Below are positions 7,677-10,970 of a DNA stretch of 10,970 nucleotides, piece after piece (the stretch's first letter is position 1; each line of letters opens with the position of its first letter). Made by a program: the position numbers and the translations under genes. Source of the DNA: CAMTWZ01 sp964412365 (GTDB taxonomy: Bacteria; Bacteroidota; Rhodothermia; Balneolales; HLUCCA01). Where the stretch lies: NCBI GenBank assembly GCA_964412365.1, contig CAYPOI010000086.1:1-10970 (forward strand), written 5' to 3'. The notes beneath the pieces are model-generated. The model did no database searches, was not told the DNA's origin, and was given only the letters and a program-made list of their open reading frames with translations.

Positions 7677-7767
7677 AGAAATTACGTAGCAAATGCGGTC
7701 GGTATGCTGCTGAATTTCATATACTTACTCGAATTTGATAGGTCAATAAGTATGACTGTCCGCAAGT
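7661..7767 (+). repeat. 107-bp intergenic direct repeat, copy A
   Basis: Aligned without gaps to 9794-9900, the first 28 bases match at 25 positions and the last 37 at 33, while the middle roughly 42 bases are largely divergent. Shared landmarks are TGCACAGATTCCACAGA, ATTACGTA, ATTTGATAGG, CAATAAGT and TGACTGTCCGCAAGT. No ORF is present in it. Together with the hairpin it fills most of the 258-bp gap between the convergent genes. Confidence 0.8.
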
Positions 7768-7783
7768 GAACTGCTACTTCTAT

Positions 7784-7803
7784 CAAAATATCCATAAGGA
7801 TAT
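7784..7803 (-). terminator. candidate intrinsic terminator of the TGSGD-repeat gene
   Basis: On the minus strand, 5 bp after the stop codon, ATATCC-TTAT-GGATAT forms a 6-bp stem followed by TTTTG. The stem is AT-rich and the T-run short, so it is a weak terminator at best. Confidence 0.4.
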
Positions 7804-7808
7804 GCGAT

Positions 7809-8744
7809 TCAACGAATAATGGCGCTGCCGCTTCCAGATTGAATCAACACACGTTGGTCGGATGAGCCGAAAACTTTGATGCTTTCGATCAACCGGTTTC
7901 CTCCATCGCGGATCTCTTTCGTGCTGTCGAAAGCAAAAGGAGCGTCGATGCGACCATTGCGCACGCCTGCCCGCATGATCAGCTCGCCGGTCAGTTCATA
8001 TCCATTCCGTCGCAGCTCGCTGCTTCCGGAGCCGGTGCTTAGGCTGAGATCGCCCTTCAGTTCGCCTGCAAGCGATACCAGGATGTCGCCCGAGCCCGTG
8101 GTCAGTTTCACATCCCCCATCACCACAAGATCCGTCGCAGATACGTCTCCACTGCCTGTGGTTGCGCGAAATGATCCGTTGGACCCTTTGACATCGACAT
8201 CCCCACTGCCGGTAGTGATGGTCACATCGCCGTCCACATCATAAGCTTCGATGTCGCCGCTGCCGGTGGTGGCACGAAGGGTGCCGTTATAGGTTTTGAG
8301 ATCCAAATCGCCGCTACCGGCGGTGAATCGGATGTCGCCAGTCACATACGACAACGACACATCTCCCGAGCCGAGCGTGGCTCTGAGATTGAAAAGTAGA
8401 TTGGTCGCTTCGACATCGCCGGAACCCGTTGTGAATTTGATATCCATCCCGTCTGGTATGGTGAGCGTCCAGGTAGACCGTCCTCGATTGTTCCGTTGAC
8501 TGAATTCTTCTTCGAGGATGAGCGTGTTTCCGGATTGGCGGATAACAGGTTCAAAGGATGCATCCGAGTACGTGTACTCGAGGTGAATGTCGACGGTTGT
8601 TCCGCCACCTTTCACAAAAATGGCATCTCCAGAGCCAGTGGTGAGTTCGATATGAGTCACATCGCTGAAGGAATCGGTGATCACGCCTTGCGCGGCCAGC
8701 GACGTTGCGGTGAACAATAGAAGGATAGTCAGAATAGGTTTCAT
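7809..8744 (-). CDS. secreted DUF4097-type beta-helix protein with TGSGD repeats
   Basis: This 311-aa protein begins with a signal peptide (MKPILTILLLFTATSLAAQ) with probable cleavage near AAQ, so it is exported, likely to the periplasm or cell surface. The body is built of T-T-G-S-G-D turns at residues 35, 105, 123, 141, 159, 177, 195 and 215, with degenerate ones at 236 and near 302. Six consecutive copies from 105 to 195 are spaced exactly 18 residues apart. This matches the DUF4097/putative-adhesin family of repetitive beta-helix proteins; no enzymatic motif is visible and the function is not established. It has no anchor, LPXTG, lipobox or T9SS tail that I can see. It lies 73 bp after the ankyrin gene on the same strand and may share its transcript. 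Start ATG follows a weak GGA. Confidence 0.85.
   Translation of the reverse strand: MKPILTILLLFTATSLAAQGVITDSFSDVTHIELTTGSGDAIFVKGGGTTVDIHLEYTYSDASFEPVIRQSGNTLILEEEFSQRNNRGRSTWTLTIPDGMDIKFTTGSGDVEATNLLFNLRATLGSGDVSLSYVTGDIRFTAGSGDLDLKTYNGTLRATTGSGDIEAYDVDGDVTITTGSGDVDVKGSNGSFRATTGSGDVSATDLVVMGDVKLTTGSGDILVSLAGELKGDLSLSTGSGSSELRRNGYELTGELIMRAGVRNGRIDAPFAFDSTKEIRDGGNRLIESIKVFGSSDQRVLIQSGSGSAIIR
8022..8432 (-). repeat. coding TGSGD repeat array
   Basis: This stretch encodes residues 105-241 of the exported protein: five exact 54-bp periods, then units of 60 and 63 bp. Each unit starts with a TTGSGD-like turn. Codons for the turn vary between units, so the array looks old rather than freshly expanded. 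Confidence 0.8.
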
Positions 8745-8817
8745 AGAAGGTCCAGATGGTTGAAAAACCGGACTACGAGGCGAATAGGGTTAGGTGACTA
8801 GGAATGATGTACGCACG

Positions 8818-9435
8818 TCACTTGGTTAACATATCCAATGGAGTTTTTCCATCGTCCATCCGTGCATACGGATCAGCGCCGTGGGCTAAAAGCAGCTCGA
8901 ATATATCGGTCCGATTGTTGTGCGCCGCGGAATGAAGCGGCGTGACCCCTCGCATTTGCTTGGCGTTCACATCCGCGCCGGCGGCCAGCAGTTTTTTCAC
9001 GATGTTGATATTCGATATCGCGCACGCCGAATGCAAGGGAGTGACCTTGAACGCATTCTGCGACGGCGCATTGGGATCGGCGCCTGAGGCTAGCAAGTGG
9101 TCCACAAGCGCTTCACGATCAAAAAAGCAGGCCAAGCCCAACGGACTGAAGCCATCCGCTGAGCTGCGATTCACATCCTTCGGATTGGCTTGGATGAGGT
9201 GGGCGATACGGCCCGCATCCCCCCAACAACACGCTTCGTGGAGATCCATTTCCGGCCTGTGAGTTCGCAGGATATCAGCAGCGGCCTCGTTCCGGCAGTA
9301 TGCGGCATATTGAAGCAAGGAAATCCCATCTGCCGTTAGCTCCGCCGCGCGAGCTGGTGTTGTGGCCAGTTCTGACTGTAGCGCCGCAGTATTATTGGTG
9401 CGAATGAGTTCAGCTAAGTCGACAGGATGGGCCAT
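8818..9435 (-). CDS. ankyrin-repeat protein
   Basis: This 205-aa protein has no signal peptide or membrane segment, so it is probably cytoplasmic. About five ankyrin repeats fill it: weak ones from about 36 (DGISLLQYAAYCRN) and 65 (LHEACCWGDAGRIAHLI), then clear ones at 94-125 (DGFSPLGLACFFDREALVDHL), 130-160 (TPLHSACAISN, GADVNAK) and 163-195 (TPLHSAAHNNR, GADPY), with a capping DGKTPLDML. It serves as a protein-binding scaffold; the partner is not identifiable. A TTG four codons upstream (9447) is in frame, but ATG at 9435 is preceded by GGAG about 9 bases upstream, so I choose the ATG. It lies 21 bp after the stop of the small membrane protein gene, suggesting a shared transcript. Confidence 0.88.
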   Translation of the reverse strand: MAHPVDLAELIRTNNTAALQSELATTPARAAELTADGISLLQYAAYCRNEAAADILRTHRPEMDLHEACCWGDAGRIAHLIQANPKDVNRSSADGFSPLGLACFFDREALVDHLLASGADPNAPSQNAFKVTPLHSACAISNINIVKKLLAAGADVNAKQMRGVTPLHSAAHNNRTDIFELLLAHGADPYARMDDGKTPLDMLTK

Positions 9436-9456
9436 TCTTGTCTCCAAATGAAAGAT

Positions 9457-9759
9457 TTAGATACGCCGGAATGCCTCTTCAACGCTGAGAATCTGTCCGG
9501 ACATCGCAGCTTGAAAGATACGATCGAACAATTTCTGCGCATCATGGCCATCGTGATGGGCACGCAATAGTTCGGTCATGGTCGATTCCAGTGGAACACC
9601 CAGTCGTCGCAATGTCATGACCTGCCACTGAGATAGTTGGATACCGGCCCAATACGCCTTGAGCCAATGCCGAAGCAAGAATCGATAGTAGACAAAAAAG
9701 ACAATGGTGCTAATGAGAAGCATCAGCGAAGGAAGATCCGGAGTCGTTAGAAATGTCAT
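9457..9759 (-). CDS. small membrane-anchored protein, possibly FloA/flotillin-like N-terminal segment
   Basis: This 100-aa protein has one strongly hydrophobic segment at about 11-29 (LMLLISTIVFFVYYRFLL) and a cationic helical remainder. The part WLKAYWAGIQLSQWQVMTLRRLGVP, with LLRAHHDGHDAQ and a later MSGQILSVEEAFRR, recalls the start of FloA (UPF0365) proteins, where a membrane anchor is followed by a MRLRxVPP-like stretch and a KAxKAGLD-like stretch. Full FloA is about 330 aa, so this would be a stand-alone N-terminal module; the match is from memory and tentative. No catalytic motif is visible. It is the first gene of the three-gene block, 21 bp before the ankyrin gene. No good ribosome site precedes the ATG. 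I am fairly sure it is a real gene from its length, hydrophobic profile and operon position. Confidence 0.7.
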   Translation of the reverse strand: MTFLTTPDLPSLMLLISTIVFFVYYRFLLRHWLKAYWAGIQLSQWQVMTLRRLGVPLESTMTELLRAHHDGHDAQKLFDRIFQAAMSGQILSVEEAFRRI

Positions 9760-9793
9760 GCCGTAGGGGTTTGAGGGTTTGGATTCCTAAAAG

Positions 9794-9900
9794 TGCACAG
9801 ATTCCACAGATTTATTACGTAATAATATTAATCTATAAGTATCTGATACTATGTGATTTGCGCCGATTTGATAGGGCAATAAGTTTGACTGTCCGCAAGT
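9794..9900 (+). repeat. 107-bp intergenic direct repeat, copy B
   Basis: It has the same length and orientation as 7661-7767, with conserved ends (25/28 and 33/37) and a divergent centre. It contains a perfect 14-bp palindrome TTATTACGTAATAA (9812-9825) and a small hairpin AGTAT-CTG-ATACT (9838-9850). It lies in the 5' region of the small membrane protein gene and ends about 10 bp before the gyrA terminator, so the promoter of the three-gene block may lie inside it. Confidence 0.8.
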
Positions 9901-9909
9901 CCTCGAACG

Positions 9910-9931
9910 AAAAAAGCCCCTTTCGGGGCTC
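9910..9931 (-). terminator. intrinsic terminator of gyrA
   Basis: On the minus strand AGCCCC-GAAA-GGGGCT forms a 6-bp GC-rich stem closed by a GNRA tetraloop, followed directly by a run of T. It lies about 100 bp after the gyrA stop. On the plus strand the stem is followed by CTTTTCTT, so it could also work in reverse. Confidence 0.88.
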
Positions 9932-9943
9932 TTTTCTTGATTT

Positions 9944-9957
9944 CGGGAATCGGGAAT
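9944..9957 (+). repeat. short heptamer direct repeat
   Basis: There are two tandem copies of CGGGAAT, continuing into a partial third (CAG). It lies between the gyrA terminator and the longer heptamer array and is of the same unit length. Confidence 0.5.
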
Positions 9958-10000
9958 CAGTGATCGTCTTGGCCGATTTCTCTTCCCGTCCCACGTCACA

Positions 10001-10031
10001 CGGTCTACGGTCTACGGCCTACGGCCTACGG
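10001..10031 (+). repeat. heptamer tandem array beside the gyrA stop codon
   Basis: There are four copies plus three bases of a 7-bp unit: CGGTCTA twice, then CGGCCTA twice, then CGG. It ends 2 bp before the base that closes the gyrA stop codon. The two unit variants are grouped, as expected from tandem slippage. It is non-coding on the gyrA strand; the open frame that runs through it on the plus strand is not supported. Confidence 0.85.
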
Positions 10032-10033
10032 AT

Positions 10034-10970
10034 TCATTCCTCATCAAACAGTTCAGGAGATTCCGCATCCGGTGCATCTGGTGCCACATCCGTTGGGGTC
10101 ACGGGTGCGCTCGGTGCTCCGCCATCTTCATGGCCGTCGCCGTTGAAATCGAGGTCGTCATCGTCCTCATCCCTCACTACTCTTGTCACACCGCCGATGT
10201 AATCATCGCCTCCGAGTCGGATGATCCGCACGCCCTGCGTATTGCGTCCCATCGAACGGATATCGTGGCAATGCATCCGGATAATCTTCCCTTTCTGGGT
10301 GATGATCATCAGATCGTCCTTATCGCTCACTTCTTTCGTGGCGATCAGGCTTCCCGTTTTCGGGGTGATTTTCATCGTGATCACACCTTTTCCGCCGCGT
10401 GTTTGCTCGCGATAATCTTCCACGAGGCTGCGCTTGCCGAATCCGTGTTCCGAAATGGCCAAGATGGTCGCTTCGTTCACATTTTTCACCACAACCATGT
10501 CTACCAATTCGTCTTTGGCATGGTCGAGGCTCATGCCGCGCACGCCACGGGTGTTCCGACCCATTTCGCGGACATCACTTTCTTTGAAGCGGATGGCGCG
10601 TCCGTTGCGGGCCGCCAAAATAATGGTGCTGGTTCCATCCGACAGCGCCGCTTCCAACAGATGATCGTCGTCATCCACATTGATGGCGATGATTCCATCC
10701 CGACGCGGACGACTGTAAGCCTCAAGCAAGGTTTTCTTGATGGTGCCCTTCTTCGTCGCCATGATGATGTAATGATTCTCGATGTACTCTTTGTCATCGA
10801 GGCTTTTCACCGGCACGAATGTCTTGATGCTGTCGTCTTTGTCGATCTGAATCAGGTTCACAATCGCACGACCACGGCTCAAACGGGTTCCTTCCGGAAT
10901 CTCATACACTTTGAGCCAGTAACATTTGCCCTTCTCGGTGAAGAACAGGATGTAGTTGTGATTCGTGGCC
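10034..10970 (-). CDS. gyrA: DNA gyrase subunit A, C-terminal part (5' end outside the window)
   Basis: About 312 residues of the GyrA C-terminal beta-pinwheel are present; the coding frame runs off the window edge (ATNHNYILFFTEKGKCYW is readable upstream), so the amino-terminal cleavage domain is missing here. The pinwheel wraps DNA and lets gyrase introduce negative supercoils. Repeated blade motifs GRAIRF, MGRNTRGVRGM and MGRNTQGVRII are visible. The GyrA box is QTRGGKG (10385-10405), close to the consensus Q[RK]RGG[RK]G with T at the second position, which argues for gyrase rather than topoisomerase IV. The protein ends in a long acidic, Pro/Ala-rich tail (DEDDDDLDF..., final ELFDEE) of about 45 residues, as in other GyrA proteins where such tails modulate wrapping. 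A clear terminator follows. Confidence 0.96.
   Translation of the reverse strand, partial: ATNHNYILFFTEKGKCYWLKVYEIPEGTRLSRGRAIVNLIQIDKDDSIKTFVPVKSLDDKEYIENHYIIMATKKGTIKKTLLEAYSRPRRDGIIAINVDDDDHLLEAALSDGTSTIILAARNGRAIRFKESDVREMGRNTRGVRGMSLDHAKDELVDMVVVKNVNEATILAISEHGFGKRSLVEDYREQTRGGKGVITMKITPKTGSLIATKEVSDKDDLMIITQKGKIIRMHCHDIRSMGRNTQGVRIIRLGGDDYIGGVTRVVRDEDDDDLDFNGDGHEDGGAPSAPVTPTDVAPDAPDAESPELFDEE

Noticed and set aside
10001..10031. Possible CRISPR-like array
   Set aside because: Units are 7 bp with no spacers and no cas gene is near; it is a simple tandem repeat.
9753..10202. 149-codon plus-strand open frame over the gyrA 3' region
   Set aside because: It runs through the repeat, the terminator and the heptamer array and then antisense to gyrA; its Ser-rich composition reflects repeats and gyrA complement.

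Overview
The window reads as ordinary chromosomal DNA of about 50% GC from a Gram-negative bacterium. The Bacteroidota superphylum (possibly a Rhodothermota/Balneolota-like lineage) is my best guess, at low confidence. The supporting signs are weak or absent Shine-Dalgarno sites at most starts, a secreted TGSGD-repeat DUF4097-type protein with an 'AAQ' signal cleavage site, a gyrA with an acidic tail, and intergenic repeats resembling the CACAGATT and heptamer types. I see no rRNA, tRNA, CRISPR array, transposase or phage gene.

Region 1 (29-7550) is a two-sided signalling locus. On the minus strand, in transcription order, lie a PAS-PAS histidine kinase of the NarX/DegS (HisKA_3) class, a NarL/LuxR-type response regulator, a second NarL/LuxR-type regulator, and a sigma-54 enhancer-binding protein with no receiver domain. 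Two of the three junctions are 4-bp ATGA stop/start overlaps, so this is almost certainly one operon. Divergent from it, across a 228-bp AT-rich spacer with inverted repeats, is one large plus-strand protein. It fuses CheB methylesterase, CheR methyltransferase, a long coiled coil, PAS domains and a complete HisKA_3 kinase. The kinase at the head of the operon keeps its phospho-acceptor histidine, but the ATP-binding G1 and G2 boxes of its catalytic domain are badly eroded. The large fusion has an intact catalytic domain of the same kinase class and no response regulator of its own. The simplest inference is that the fusion supplies, or modulates, phosphoryl flow to the two NarL-type regulators, with the eroded kinase acting as a sensor, partner or phosphatase. 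The sigma-54 activator adds a second promoter class to the output.

Region 2 (7551-9793) is a three-gene minus-strand block: a 100-aa membrane-anchored protein, an ankyrin-repeat protein and a secreted TGSGD-repeat protein with an 18-residue period. It is bracketed by two 107-bp direct repeats of identical length (7661-7767 and 9794-9900) with conserved ends and a divergent middle. A third fragment of the right end lies just after the large kinase gene, and an inverted copy of the left end forms a strong hairpin beside the first repeat.

Region 3 (9794-10970) is the 3' part of gyrA on the minus strand, with a heptamer tandem array 3 bp after its stop codon and a clear intrinsic terminator about 100 bp further on.
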